From positions 930,001 to 994,000 of the forward strand of contig NZ_JACIDA010000001.1 of assembly GCF_014196125.1 (NCBI RefSeq): a stretch of 64,000 bases of DNA, read 5' to 3'. This document shows, one piece after another, positions 42,158 through 51,439 of this stretch. The notes below the pieces were generated by a model. That model was not told where the DNA came from. It did not search any database and saw only the letters and a program-made list of their open reading frames with translations. The translations under genes and the position numbers were made by a program. The DNA comes from Brevundimonas mediterranea (GTDB lineage: Bacteria > Pseudomonadota > Alphaproteobacteria > Caulobacterales > Caulobacteraceae). Each line of letters starts with the position of its first letter. Positions within the stretch are counted from its first letter, which is position 1.

Positions 42158-43957
42158 TCAGAACCACCGGTCCTGCATCGCCAGCGTCGTTTCGTCCTTG
42201 CTGACCAGCAGGTCCAGCATCGGCCCGATCTTGGGCAGTTCCCAGCGGAAGAAGTAGCGCGCGGCCTGGCGCTTGCCGTCGTAGAAGTCGCCGGTCTTGC
42301 CCGCCGCCGCCAGCGCCTGCTCCAGCCAGATCCAGGCCAGCACCGCATGGCCCACGGCCTCCAGGTAGGTCGAGGCGTTGGCCAGGGCCCGCTCCGGGTC
42401 GCCGTCCTGCCAGACCGTGGCCGTGGCCGCGCCGATCCGCCCCATGGCCTGGGCCAGGGCCTCGCCATAGGGGTTCAGCTCAGGATCGGCCGACGCTCGC
42501 GCCACGGTGGCCATCACCGTCTCGCCCAGCAGCTTCAGGCCCGAGCCGCCGTCCATGATCGCCTTGCGGCCCAACAGGTCCAGCCCCTGGATCCCGTGCG
42601 TGCCCTCGTGGATCGGGTTCAGCCGGTTGTCGCGATAGAACTGCTCGACCGGATAGTCGCGGGTATAGCCGTAGCCGCCCAGCACCTGGATCGCCAGGCT
42701 GTTGCCCTCCAGGCACCATTGCGACGGCCAGCTCTTGGCGATGGGCGTCAGCATGTCCAGCAGCCGTCCGGCGCGGTCCCGCTCGGCCGCGTCCTCGGCC
42801 GTCGTCTGGTCGTCGGTCAGCCGCGCGCAATACAGGTTCAGCCCCAGCGCACCCTCGGCATAGGCCTTCTGCGCCAGCAGCATGCGGCGCACGTCCGCGT
42901 GCTGGATGATCGGCACGGGCGGACTGGCGGGATCCTTGGCCGACAGGGGCCGTCCCTGCGGCCGCCCGCGCGCATAGTCCAGGGCGTGCAGATAGCCGGT
43001 GTATCCCAGGGCCGCCGCCCCCGCCCCAACCCCGATCCGCGCCTCGTTCATCATGTGGAACATGGCGGCCAGCCCCTGATGCGGCGCCCCGACCAGCCAG
43101 CCGACCGCGCCCCCCTGCCCGCCCGGCGCATGCCGGCCTTCACCGAAGTTCAGCAGGGTGTTGGTCGTGCCGCGATAGCCCATCTTGTGGTTCAGCCCGG
43201 CCAGAACAACGTCGTTGCGCTCGCCCGGCGCGCCGCTCTCGTCCAGCAGATGCTTGGGAACCACGAACAGCGAGATCCCCTTCACCCCCGCCGGCGCCCC
43301 CTCCATCCGCGCCAGCACCATATGGACGATGGTCTCCGACAGGTCGTGGTCCCCGCCCGAGATCCACATCTTCGATCCGAACAGCCGATAGCTGCCGTCG
43401 GCCTGCGGAACCGCGCGGGTGCGGATGTCGCCCAGCGACGATCCCGCCTGCGGCTCCGACAGGCACATGGTGCCGAAGAACCGTCCCTCCAGCATCGGCC
43501 GCACATAGGCGTCGATCTGCGCGGCCGTGCCGTGGGTCTTCAGCAGATTGGCCGCCCCAATCGTCAGGAACGGATAGGCGGCCGTGCCGACATTGGCCGC
43601 CTGGAACCAGGCGAAACCGGCGCGCTCGATCACATTGGGCAGTTGCAGCCCGCCCAGATCATAGTCCTGCGACGCCGAAAACAGCCCCGCCTCGCGAAAC
43701 GCCGCCAGGGCCTCGGCCACCTCGGGGATCATCGTCACCCGCTCGCCGTCGAAGGTCGGCTCGTTCTGATCGGCCTTGCGATTGTGTGGCGCAAACCAAT
43801 CGGCGGCGATCTGGGCGCAAGTGTCCAGCACCCCGTCGAACGACACTCGATCATGATCCGCGAACCGCGCCCGCTGCGTCAGCCGCTCGACCTCCAGCCA
43901 TTCGTAAAGAATGAAATCCAGATCGCGTCGGGACAGAATCAGCGAGGCATCGGACAT
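42158..43957 (-). CDS. Acyl-CoA dehydrogenase, DmdC-like long form
   Basis: A 599-residue flavoprotein of the long acyl-CoA dehydrogenase branch that includes 3-methylmercaptopropionyl-CoA dehydrogenase (DmdC). TMCLSEPQAGSSLG and MWISGGDHDL contact FAD/substrate, EGTHGIQGLDLLGRK holds the catalytic glutamate, and a C-terminal helical extension follows. ATG 43957 behind GGAGCC is preferred to 44041. Substrate unknown; it may be a general medium-chain enzyme. Convergent with the PspA module. Confidence 0.85.
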   Translation of the reverse strand: MSDASLILSRRDLDFILYEWLEVERLTQRARFADHDRVSFDGVLDTCAQIAADWFAPHNRKADQNEPTFDGERVTMIPEVAEALAAFREAGLFSASQDYDLGGLQLPNVIERAGFAWFQAANVGTAAYPFLTIGAANLLKTHGTAAQIDAYVRPMLEGRFFGTMCLSEPQAGSSLGDIRTRAVPQADGSYRLFGSKMWISGGDHDLSETIVHMVLARMEGAPAGVKGISLFVVPKHLLDESGAPGERNDVVLAGLNHKMGYRGTTNTLLNFGEGRHAPGGQGGAVGWLVGAPHQGLAAMFHMMNEARIGVGAGAAALGYTGYLHALDYARGRPQGRPLSAKDPASPPVPIIQHADVRRMLLAQKAYAEGALGLNLYCARLTDDQTTAEDAAERDRAGRLLDMLTPIAKSWPSQWCLEGNSLAIQVLGGYGYTRDYPVEQFYRDNRLNPIHEGTHGIQGLDLLGRKAIMDGGSGLKLLGETVMATVARASADPELNPYGEALAQAMGRIGAATATVWQDGDPERALANASTYLEAVGHAVLAWIWLEQALAAAGKTGDFYDGKRQAARYFFRWELPKIGPMLDLLVSKDETTLAMQDRWF

Positions 43958-44077
43958 GCTAAGGCTCCGGAGACGCCGCCTTGCGGCGACACCTGATGAG
44001 CCTAGGTCGCCGCTCTCGAAGCGGCAAGTTCGACGACACAACCGCTGCCGAGCGTCAGATTTATTGGAAAAGGCAGA

Positions 44078-44169
44078 TGGCGGAGACGGAGGGATTCGAA
44101 CCCTCGGTACCCCTTACAGGGTACGACGATTTAGCAAACCGTTGCCTTCAGCCACTCGGCCACGTCTCC
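44078..44169 (-). tRNA. tRNA-Ser (anticodon GCT)
   Basis: A 92-base class II tRNA on the - strand: GGAGACG (44169-44163) pairs with CGTCTCC (44088-44082), followed by G and encoded CCA. The anticodon GCT (complement of 44133-44135) reads AGC and AGU. Long variable arm and GGTTCGAATCC T arm are as expected. Confidence 0.97.
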
Positions 44170-44256
44170 AGCGAAGGGCTCGATAGCCGAGCATGATGCG
44201 TCGTGCAATCCGGTTCGAGACAAAGACCTGTTGTTAACGCGACATAGAGGCGGCGT

Positions 44257-45807
44257 ATGCACGGTGCGGCCGTGCGGAAACTCCGGATCGACATCCCCGA
44301 CTGCGCCCATCCCCTTGCCGCGCCGACCGCGGCGAGCGCGAACGGCTGCGCGTCCGAAAGCCTCGCGCCGCATGCCGAACGCGGGCCTTTCCGGCCGGAG
44401 GTGTGGCGGAACGCGCGCCAGCGCTCGACCGTGCGCCTGGCCGCCTATTATTTCCGCGCCGCCGATGTTGTGGCCGTCGTCGGCCTGGCCGTTCTGGCGC
44501 TGTGGTCGCTGGGGTCTCTGGATGTGAAGACCCTGACCGTCGGCGCCGTCCTGCCCCTGGCGACCGGCGTCGTCGTCGCCCTGGCCTTGTTGCGCAGCCT
44601 GGGCCTGTATCGTTTCGGACCGGAGCCGACGCCCCTGCTCCACCTAGTCGGGGTCGTCGGAATCGTCGCCCTGGCGATCATGGCGGCGCTGCTGGTCGGC
44701 CTGGGCCTGGACGGGCACGGCCTGGGGCCGGTTTTGCCCTGGGGTCTTGCGGCCACGGTCTGTCTGGCCGCCCTGCACGGCTTATGGCGGGTCTTGGCGG
44801 CCCGGTGGCGGCGGCAGGGCCTGCTGTCGCCCAATATCGTCATCGTCGGGGCGACCCGAAACGCCGAGGCCCTGATCCAGCGGGCGCTGGATCGGCGCGA
44901 CCTGAACGTGCTGGGCGTGTTCGACGACCGTCTGGCCCGCTCGCCCGACCGCCTGGCCGGCGTGCCGGTGCTGGGCGGGGCCAACGCCCTGCTGACCCAT
45001 CGCATGCTGCCCTATGTCGATCGGATCGTTCTGGCGATCGACGCCGAAGCCGGGGCGCGGGTCCGCGAGCTGACGCGCCGTCTGGAGACCCTGCCCAATC
45101 CCCTGACCGTCCTGTTCGATTCCGACGCCAGTCGTGAGGCGGCGCTGAACCGTCTGGCCGGTCCGTCCTTGGCCGAAATCGGCGCCGCCCCCGACGACGA
45201 CCGCCGCGCCTTCGCCAAACGGGTGCAGGATCTGGTAATCGGCGCCCTGGCCCTGGTCGTCTTCGCCCCGGTCATGGCGGCCGTCGCCCTGGCCGTGCGG
45301 CTGGACAGTCCCGGCCCGATCCTGTTCCGCCAGCGTCGCCATGGCTTCAACCAGGAGACCATCGTGGTGTGGAAGTTCCGCTCGATGCGTCACTGCGACG
45401 CCGATGCGACCGCCAGCCGCCAGGTCGTCGCCGACGACGACCGCGTCACCCGCGTCGGCCGTTTCATCCGCGCCTCCAGCCTGGATGAACTGCCCCAGTT
45501 GTTCAACGTGCTCAGGGGCGAGATGTCCTTGGTCGGCCCGCGCCCCCACGCCATCGGTATGAGGACCGGCGAGACCGAATCCGCGCTTCTGGTCGCCGAA
45601 TACGCCCACCGCCATCGCATCAAGCCGGGCATGACCGGCTGGGCCGCCGTTCGCGGGTCGCGCGGTCCGGTGGACACCGAGGCCGAGGTGCGCCGCCGCG
45701 TCGAACTGGACATCGACTATATCCAGCGCCAGTCCTTCTGGCTGGATCTGTGGATCATCCTGATCACCATCCCCGTCCTGCTGGGCGACCGGGCGGCCGT
45801 GCGGTGA
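44257..45807 (+). CDS. hfsE: Holdfast sugar-phosphate transferase HfsE
   Basis: Starts holdfast repeat-unit synthesis by moving a hexose-1-phosphate to undecaprenyl phosphate. The 516-residue protein has four N-terminal membrane helices (about 60-180), a nucleotide-binding-like middle (VIVGATRNAEALI), a fifth helix and the bacterial sugar transferase domain: ILFRQRRHGFNQETIVVWKF, SSLDELPQLFNVLRGEMSLV, GPRPHAIGM and GMTGWAAVRGSRGPVDT. First gene of a four-gene run with overlapping starts and stops. Confidence 0.88.
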   Translation: MHGAAVRKLRIDIPDCAHPLAAPTAASANGCASESLAPHAERGPFRPEVWRNARQRSTVRLAAYYFRAADVVAVVGLAVLALWSLGSLDVKTLTVGAVLPLATGVVVALALLRSLGLYRFGPEPTPLLHLVGVVGIVALAIMAALLVGLGLDGHGLGPVLPWGLAATVCLAALHGLWRVLAARWRRQGLLSPNIVIVGATRNAEALIQRALDRRDLNVLGVFDDRLARSPDRLAGVPVLGGANALLTHRMLPYVDRIVLAIDAEAGARVRELTRRLETLPNPLTVLFDSDASREAALNRLAGPSLAEIGAAPDDDRRAFAKRVQDLVIGALALVVFAPVMAAVALAVRLDSPGPILFRQRRHGFNQETIVVWKFRSMRHCDADATASRQVVADDDRVTRVGRFIRASSLDELPQLFNVLRGEMSLVGPRPHAIGMRTGETESALLVAEYAHRHRIKPGMTGWAAVRGSRGPVDTEAEVRRRVELDIDYIQRQSFWLDLWIILITIPVLLGDRAAVR

Positions 45808-47264
45808 GCGAGAAGCGCATGTTCTGGCGCGGCGTCTGGGGCTATCTGCCGGCCCAGATCGTCCAGGGCGTGGTCGGTTTCCTGACCATCGTCGTCTTCA
45901 CCCGCCTGCTCAGCCCCGAGGATTTCGGCCGCTACGCCCTGGCGTTTTCAGTGACGTCCCTGGCCCATACGGCGACCTTCACCTGGCTGGAGGCGTCCAT
46001 GGCGCGCTTCTGGGCGGCGGAGCACACCCCCGACGGACTGGCGACCCATTTCGCCAGCCTGTACCGCACCTCCTTCACGGTCATCGCCGTCTTCTTGCCG
46101 GTCGCCGCCGTGACGGTCTGGCTGTTGCCCCTGACCCCGGCCTTCAAGCTCGCGATCGGCTTCGGCCTGGCCGGAGCCCCGATCCGGAACCTCGCCAAGC
46201 TGGCGCAGGAGCGCTACCGCGCCGCCGGCGAGGTGTCCAAGGCCGCCTCGGTGGACATGGGCGTCGCCGTTCTGGGCTTTCTTGTCGGGGCCGGTTTCGC
46301 CCTGGCCGGCGCCGGCGCGGCCTCGCCCATGCTGGGGCTGATGATCGCCCCCCTGTTCGCCCTGCCCTTCATCCTGCCGGGCGAACTGCGCCAGTCGGCC
46401 GGCGGAACCGTGGATCGCGCGCGGCTGAAAGCTTACGCCGCCTACGGCTATCCGATCGCGGCGTCGCTGACCCTGGCCCTGGTCCTGGCCTCGACCGACC
46501 GTTTCCTGCTGGCCGCCTTCATGGATGCGGCGGCGGTCGGCGCCTATCACGCCAGCTACAGCCTGGCGAACCGCACCCTGGACGTGATGTTCATCTGGCT
46601 GGGCGCAGCCGGCGCCCCGGCCATGGTCATGGCGCTGGAGCGCGGCGGCCGCGAGGCCCTGCGCCAGACGGCGCTGGAACAGGGCTCGACCCTGATCCTG
46701 ATCGGCCTGCCCGCCGCCGTCGGCCTGTCCCTGGTCGCCCGCCCCCTGGCCGAGCTGATGATCGGCCCCGAGCTGCGCGTCGCCGCCGCCCTGGTCACGC
46801 CCTGGATCGCGGCTTCGGCCTTTATGTCCGGCCTGATCGCCTATTATTTCGGCTTCGGCTTCACTCTGGGCAAGAAGACCGGCCTGCTGCTCATCACCAT
46901 GGCCATTCCCGCCCTCGCCAATATCGTTTTGAACCTGGTCCTGATCCCCCGACTGGGCGTCCTGGGCGCCGCCGTCGCCACGGCCCTCAGCTTCGCCATA
47001 GGCCTGGTCGCCTGCCTGCTCATCAGCCGCCGCGCCATCGCCCTGCCCATTCCGTGGGAAGCCCTGATCCGGTGCGGCGTGGCCTCGACCGGCATGGCCC
47101 TGGTGGTCTGGAGGCTTCCGCCGCTGGGCGGTTTTGTCGAATTGGTGCTGGACGCGAGCGTCGGCGGACTGGTCTATGCGGCCCTGGCGCTGACCCTGAA
47201 CGCCGCCGGGGTGCGCGACGTGCTGAACCGCCTGATCCAGGCCCGAAGAGGGGCGACGGCATGA
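45804..47264 (+). CDS. hfsF: Holdfast flippase HfsF (Wzx-type)
   Basis: A 486-residue MATE/MOP-superfamily polysaccharide flippase with about 12-14 membrane helices; GVVGFLTIVVFTRLLSPEDFGRYAL (in shorter form TRLLSPEDFGRYAL) is the characteristic N-terminal segment. It should turn the lipid-linked holdfast repeat across the inner membrane. The start is GTG at 45804, overlapping hfsE's stop (GTGA). Confidence 0.88.
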   Translation: MSEKRMFWRGVWGYLPAQIVQGVVGFLTIVVFTRLLSPEDFGRYALAFSVTSLAHTATFTWLEASMARFWAAEHTPDGLATHFASLYRTSFTVIAVFLPVAAVTVWLLPLTPAFKLAIGFGLAGAPIRNLAKLAQERYRAAGEVSKAASVDMGVAVLGFLVGAGFALAGAGAASPMLGLMIAPLFALPFILPGELRQSAGGTVDRARLKAYAAYGYPIAASLTLALVLASTDRFLLAAFMDAAAVGAYHASYSLANRTLDVMFIWLGAAGAPAMVMALERGGREALRQTALEQGSTLILIGLPAAVGLSLVARPLAELMIGPELRVAAALVTPWIAASAFMSGLIAYYFGFGFTLGKKTGLLLITMAIPALANIVLNLVLIPRLGVLGAAVATALSFAIGLVACLLISRRAIALPIPWEALIRCGVASTGMALVVWRLPPLGGFVELVLDASVGGLVYAALALTLNAAGVRDVLNRLIQARRGATA

Positions 47265-48202
47265 GCGGCTCCCGCGCCGATATTCACGACAACCCCGGCT
47301 GGGCCGCCGCCCGACCCGCCCTGTCGGTCCTGATCCCCTTCCTGCGCGACGATCCCGAGCCCTTGCTGCGCCGGCTGAATACGGAAGGCGCCGCCCTGGC
47401 CGGCCGGGTCGAGCTGATCCTGCTGGACGACGGCACGGGCGACGCCGCCCTGACCGCCCGGCTGAAGGCGGCGCTGGACGCACTGGCCCTGCCCGCCCGG
47501 CTCGTCACCCTGTCCGCCAACGAAGGCCGGGCGCGCGGTCGCAACCGGCTGACCATCGCCGCCCGCGCCGGCTCCTGGCTGTTCCTCGACAGCGACATGA
47601 AGCCGGACAGCCCGCGCTTCCTCCAGACCTGGGTCGATCTGATCGCGCGCGACGATCCGGCCGTGGCCTTCGGCGGCTTCTCGCTGAAACAGGCGCCGCG
47701 CGACCGCCGCTTCGCCGTCCACCGCGCCCTGTCCGGCGCCAGTGAATGCGTCCGCGCCGCCCAGCGCGCCAAGACGCCCGAGAAATACGTTTACACCTCC
47801 AACCTGCTGGTCCGGCGCGATGTCTTCGCCGTCGAATCCTTCGACCCCGGTTTCACCGGCTGGGGCTGGGAAGACGTCGAATGGGCCATGCGGGTCGCCC
47901 GCCGGTTCCAGGTGGTCCACATCGACAACCCCGCCACCCACATGGGCCTGGACACCGTGCCGGACCTGGCGCGCAAGTTCGACCAGGGCGCCGCCAACTT
48001 CGCCCGCGTCGTCGCCCTGCACCCGGCCATCATCCAGACCTACCCCAGCTACAAGGCCGCCCGCGCCCTGAAACGCCTGCCGTCCCAGCCGCTGATCCGT
48101 CGCATGGCCAGGGGCGCCGCCCTGTCGCCCCTGTTGCCGACCCGCACCCGCGCCTTCGCCCTGCGCCTGTACCGCGCGGCCGTCTATGCGGACGCCATCT
48201 GA
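47261..48202 (+). CDS. hfsG: Holdfast glycosyltransferase HfsG (GT2)
   Basis: A 313-residue GT2-fold glycosyltransferase: SVLIPFLRDDPEPLLRRLN, LILLDDGTGDAAL, NEGRARGRNRL, FLDSDMKPD (DxD metal site) and GWGWEDVEWAMR (ED catalytic region). It adds a sugar to the lipid-linked holdfast intermediate at the cytoplasmic face. ATG 47261 overlaps hfsF's stop (ATGA). Confidence 0.85.
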   Translation: MSGSRADIHDNPGWAAARPALSVLIPFLRDDPEPLLRRLNTEGAALAGRVELILLDDGTGDAALTARLKAALDALALPARLVTLSANEGRARGRNRLTIAARAGSWLFLDSDMKPDSPRFLQTWVDLIARDDPAVAFGGFSLKQAPRDRRFAVHRALSGASECVRAAQRAKTPEKYVYTSNLLVRRDVFAVESFDPGFTGWGWEDVEWAMRVARRFQVVHIDNPATHMGLDTVPDLARKFDQGAANFARVVALHPAIIQTYPSYKAARALKRLPSQPLIRRMARGAALSPLLPTRTRAFALRLYRAAVYADAI

Positions 48203-49131
48203 TGCGGGACGTCGCCGTCCTCATTCCCACCCTGCGCCGCCCCGCCATGCTGGAGCGCGCCCTGCGCTCGGTCTTCGCCCAGGTTGGATCGCTGGACCGG
48301 ATCGCCGCCGTGGTCGTCGCCGACAATGACCCCGACGGCTCGGCCGCCGCCCTGATCGACCGCCTGCGCGTCGAGGCGCCGGTTCCCCTGACCTACGCCC
48401 ACGCCCCGGTCCCCGGCGTCGCCACGGCCCGGAACATCGGCCTGGCCGCCACCGACGCCCCCCTGATCGCCTTCCTCGACGACGACGAGGCCGCCTCCCC
48501 CGGCTGGCTGGCCGCACTGCTGCAAGCTCAGGCCCAAACGGGCGCCGACGTCCTGTTCGGCCCGATCCGCGGTCGGGCGCCCGACGGAACCGGCTGGACC
48601 GCCGCATATCTCGAGCGCTTCTTCGGCCGCGACGGCCCGACACAGACCGGCCTGACCGACCAGATTCACGGCTGCGGCAACAGTCTGATGGTCCGCGCCT
48701 CCGCCCTGCCCGGCCCCGCGCCCTTCGACACCGCCATGGACCAGACCGGCGGCGAGGACGACCGTCTCTTCACCGCCCTGCAAGCGCGCGGCGGCCGGTT
48801 CGGCTGGGCCGCCGACGCCTGGGTGGACGAGTTCGCGCCCCCCGACCGCGCCACCCTGAACTACGCCCTGCTGCGCGCCTTCGCCTATGGCCAGAGCCCC
48901 AGCCAGATGGCCGCCGCCCGCCGAGACTGGCCCGGCGTCGCCCGCTGGATGCTGATCGGCGTCGCCCAGGCCGCCGTCTGGGGCCTCGCCTCCCTCGCCC
49001 TGACCCTGCTGCGCCGCCCCGCCCGCGCCGAAACCCTGGACCGCACCGCGCGCGGCCTGGGAAAGGTCTTCTGGACCAAAGGGTTCGAACCGAAATTATA
49101 CGGCGCGGCCATGTTGCGAAGGCGCGCCTAG
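48202..49131 (+). CDS. Second GT2 glycosyltransferase of the holdfast cluster
   Basis: A 309-residue GT2 enzyme: VAVLIPTLRRPAMLERALRS, VVADNDPDGS, ATARNIGLAATDAPLIAFLDDDEAAS (DDD metal site within IAFLDDDEAAS), GGEDDRLFTAL and a C-terminal hydrophobic helix (MLIGVAQAAVWGLASLALTL) that may anchor it. It shares an ATG/TGA overlap with hfsG, so it is translated with the holdfast genes. Which Caulobacter hfs glycosyltransferase it matches is not clear from sequence alone. Confidence 0.82.
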   Translation: MRDVAVLIPTLRRPAMLERALRSVFAQVGSLDRIAAVVVADNDPDGSAAALIDRLRVEAPVPLTYAHAPVPGVATARNIGLAATDAPLIAFLDDDEAASPGWLAALLQAQAQTGADVLFGPIRGRAPDGTGWTAAYLERFFGRDGPTQTGLTDQIHGCGNSLMVRASALPGPAPFDTAMDQTGGEDDRLFTALQARGGRFGWAADAWVDEFAPPDRATLNYALLRAFAYGQSPSQMAAARRDWPGVARWMLIGVAQAAVWGLASLALTLLRRPARAETLDRTARGLGKVFWTKGFEPKLYGAAMLRRRA

Positions 49132-49829
49132 CCCGCCAGCCGGCTCAGGAATTTCGGCGGCTTGTAGGTCGAGCGGTTCATGACCACCCCGGCGATGCGG
49201 CCGCCGACCGCCTCAATCTCGTCGCGCAGGATCACCGGTCCGCTCGCGGTCGCGCCGCCGGCCGCGACCACCAGAACCGTCATGTCCACGAAGGGCGCCA
49301 GGATGATCGCCATGTCGTTGCGGTCGGCGGCCGGGCTGTCGATGACGATGGTGTCGGCGTGCGGCCGCAGGGCGTCCCAATAGCCGGCCTCGCCGATCGC
49401 CTCGACCCGGTGGCCAGAGCGCAGGGCCTCCATGTGGAATCGCGTGATCCACAACCGGCCGCCCAGGCAGGATCGCGCAGTCAGCAGGCGCGCGGGCGGA
49501 ATCGGCTTGCCGTCCCGTCCCGTCGGCGCCGGCGTGACGGCGAAGAAGCTGGAGCCGTCGGGCGAGGCCTGGGCCGGCTTGCCCAGTTGGCCGAACCGAT
49601 CCGGTTCGGCGGCGATGGCTTCGAGCTGACCCTGCTGGGCCAGATCCCCGTCCACCAGCCAGACCGGCTTGCGCGCGCGGACAGCGGCCAGGCGCGCGAA
49701 CTCCCGCGCTACGGTCGAGACGCCTTCTCCGGTCGTGGCGGCGGCGAACTGGATCACGCGAGCGCGGTGCGCCGGCGCCGGACCCAGCGCCGCCCACAGG
49801 CCCGCCATTTCGGACGTCAGATCGACCAT
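49128..49829 (-). CDS. hfsB: Holdfast protein HfsB (CpsD-like)
   Basis: A 233-residue P-loop-like protein of the CpsD/BY-kinase family, partner of HfsA. The Walker A region reads AATTGEGVSTVA: the lysine expected after GEG is Val37. VWLVDGDLAQQGQ (Walker A') and TIVIDSPAADRN (Walker B) remain, while a C-terminal tyrosine cluster is lacking. Kinase activity is therefore doubtful and an accessory role with HfsA more likely. Its stop overlaps the convergent glycosyltransferase gene by four bases. Confidence 0.82.
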   Translation of the reverse strand: MVDLTSEMAGLWAALGPAPAHRARVIQFAAATTGEGVSTVAREFARLAAVRARKPVWLVDGDLAQQGQLEAIAAEPDRFGQLGKPAQASPDGSSFFAVTPAPTGRDGKPIPPARLLTARSCLGGRLWITRFHMEALRSGHRVEAIGEAGYWDALRPHADTIVIDSPAADRNDMAIILAPFVDMTVLVVAAGGATASGPVILRDEIEAVGGRIAGVVMNRSTYKPPKFLSRLAG

Positions 49830-49875
49830 CGAATCGCCACGCGCTCCATCGGCTCAGCCTAACACGGGCATGAGG

Positions 49876-51315
49876 CTAGTGCGCCTTCGCCGGAGCCACG
49901 GCCAGGACCGGCATATCCAGCGTCCGCCGCACCGAGTCCGGCGTTGCAAAGCCGCGCCGCGAGAAGATCCGCAGCAGGCCGATGCACAGGGCGGTGAAGG
50001 CGGCGAACAGGAAGACCGCCGCCAGGGCCGGCGCCTTCAGGCTCTTGCCGGTCGAGGGGGGCTGGGCGCGTTCGATCACGGTGACGTTGTCGGCGCCGGC
50101 GGCGACCAGGGCGTTGTCCGCCCGGCTCTGGCTCTCGCGCTGCTGGAACTCGCGAATATTGGCGGTCAGGACTTCGCGATTGCCGGCCAGGGTCGCGTTT
50201 TCGGACTCCAGCGCCGTCAGCCGGGCCTGCCGCGACCGAATGTCCGTCAACTGACGATCCAGCGCCGAGAGCCTCGCCGCAAGGGCGTCGCGGTCGGCCT
50301 GGGTGTTGATCCGGTTGGTCTCCAGCTCGGTCCAGACAGGGTTCGGCCCGGTGCGGACCTCCTTGGCCCCCACCGCCGTTCCCGTGCCCACATAGGCCTG
50401 CAGCTGGGCGATCCGCGCCTCGATGTCCCTCACAGGCTGGGCGTCCGGCTGATAGCGCGACAGCAGCTGTTCCCGCTCGGTCCGCAGTTGCAGCACCTGA
50501 TCCTGGGCCGAGATGTTCAGGTCCTGCTGAAGCGCCACCTCCGCCGGGGTCGCCGCCTGCTGCGCCACCAGAGTGTTCAGCCTCTGGCTGGTCTGGTTCA
50601 GCTGGCTCTGGGTCGATAGCCGGTCGGTGAAGACCGTCTGATAGACGGCCGCCAGCGTGGTCTTGGCCGCCGTGAAGTCACCGATGTCATTGGTCGTCAG
50701 GAACTGCTCATAGGCTTGATCCGCCGCGTTCAGATCATCCTGGAACGCCAGTCTCTGGGTGGCGATGGCGGGAGTCTTGTCTTGGAAGACCTCGCGGCGA
50801 TAGGCCAGATATTGCTCGATCACCGTGTTCAGCACGCGCGCCGCACGCTCCGGGTCGTCGGCCTCGTAGCTCAGACGGATGATCGCGCTGCCCGGCGCGG
50901 TGCCGACGCTCAGACTGGCGCCGATCAGCTTGCGCGCCGCCGCCTCTGCCCGGTCCCGTGATCCCGTCGGCGTCTTGCCCAGGATCGCCGCCGGCCCCAG
51001 CGCCTCGACCACGCGCTGGCGCACCTGCCCCGAACTCAGGATCGCGGCCTCGGAATTGGCGACCTCGTCGCCCTGTGGAGCCTGGCCCCGCTCGGCCGTG
51101 CCGACGCGCGGTTGATAGACATATTCCTGTCCCACGCCGGCGAAGACCGCGCCCTGGGCCGTGTAGTTCTTCTTCAGGGTGAAGGCGGCGGCGGCGCCCA
51201 GAGCGAAGATCACCAGGAAGACGATGATCATCAGCAGCAGTTCGCGGAACAGCAGGCCGACGACGTCCAGCACGCCGTAGCGCGGTCGGGTCGTGACATA
51301 TGCCGTCGAGCGCAT
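49876..51315 (-). CDS. hfsA: Holdfast export co-polymerase HfsA (Wzz/GumC type)
   Basis: A 479-residue PCP-type inner-membrane protein: N-terminal helix (LLLMIIVFLVIFALGAAAAF), periplasmic Wzz-like and long coiled-coil region (residues 180-400), C-terminal helix (APALAAVFLFAAFTALCIGLL) and no kinase domain, which is supplied by HfsB. It sets chain length or couples polymerisation to export through HfsD. First gene of the hfsA-hfsB operon. Confidence 0.9.
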   Translation of the reverse strand: MRSTAYVTTRPRYGVLDVVGLLFRELLLMIIVFLVIFALGAAAAFTLKKNYTAQGAVFAGVGQEYVYQPRVGTAERGQAPQGDEVANSEAAILSSGQVRQRVVEALGPAAILGKTPTGSRDRAEAAARKLIGASLSVGTAPGSAIIRLSYEADDPERAARVLNTVIEQYLAYRREVFQDKTPAIATQRLAFQDDLNAADQAYEQFLTTNDIGDFTAAKTTLAAVYQTVFTDRLSTQSQLNQTSQRLNTLVAQQAATPAEVALQQDLNISAQDQVLQLRTEREQLLSRYQPDAQPVRDIEARIAQLQAYVGTGTAVGAKEVRTGPNPVWTELETNRINTQADRDALAARLSALDRQLTDIRSRQARLTALESENATLAGNREVLTANIREFQQRESQSRADNALVAAGADNVTVIERAQPPSTGKSLKAPALAAVFLFAAFTALCIGLLRIFSRRGFATPDSVRRTLDMPVLAVAPAKAH

Positions 51316-51369
51316 AGGCGGGCCGAATCCTGGAAAGTCTCTTGCGAATCCACCTTTCGCCCACCGGCG

Positions 51370-51384
51370 TTAACCATCGGTTAC
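51370..51384. promoter_or_regulatory. CtrA-like box between hfsA and hfsD
   Basis: TTAACCATCGGTTAC fits the CtrA consensus TTAA-N7-TTAA with one mismatch and exact spacing. It lies in the 124-base divergent region, about 56 bases from each start codon, so it could tie holdfast export genes to the cell cycle. Confidence 0.5.
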
Positions 51385-51439
51385 CCATAAGCGGCGAGTC
51401 TGCGACCCAACGCTCCTTTCGTCGGACCAGATCGATTCC

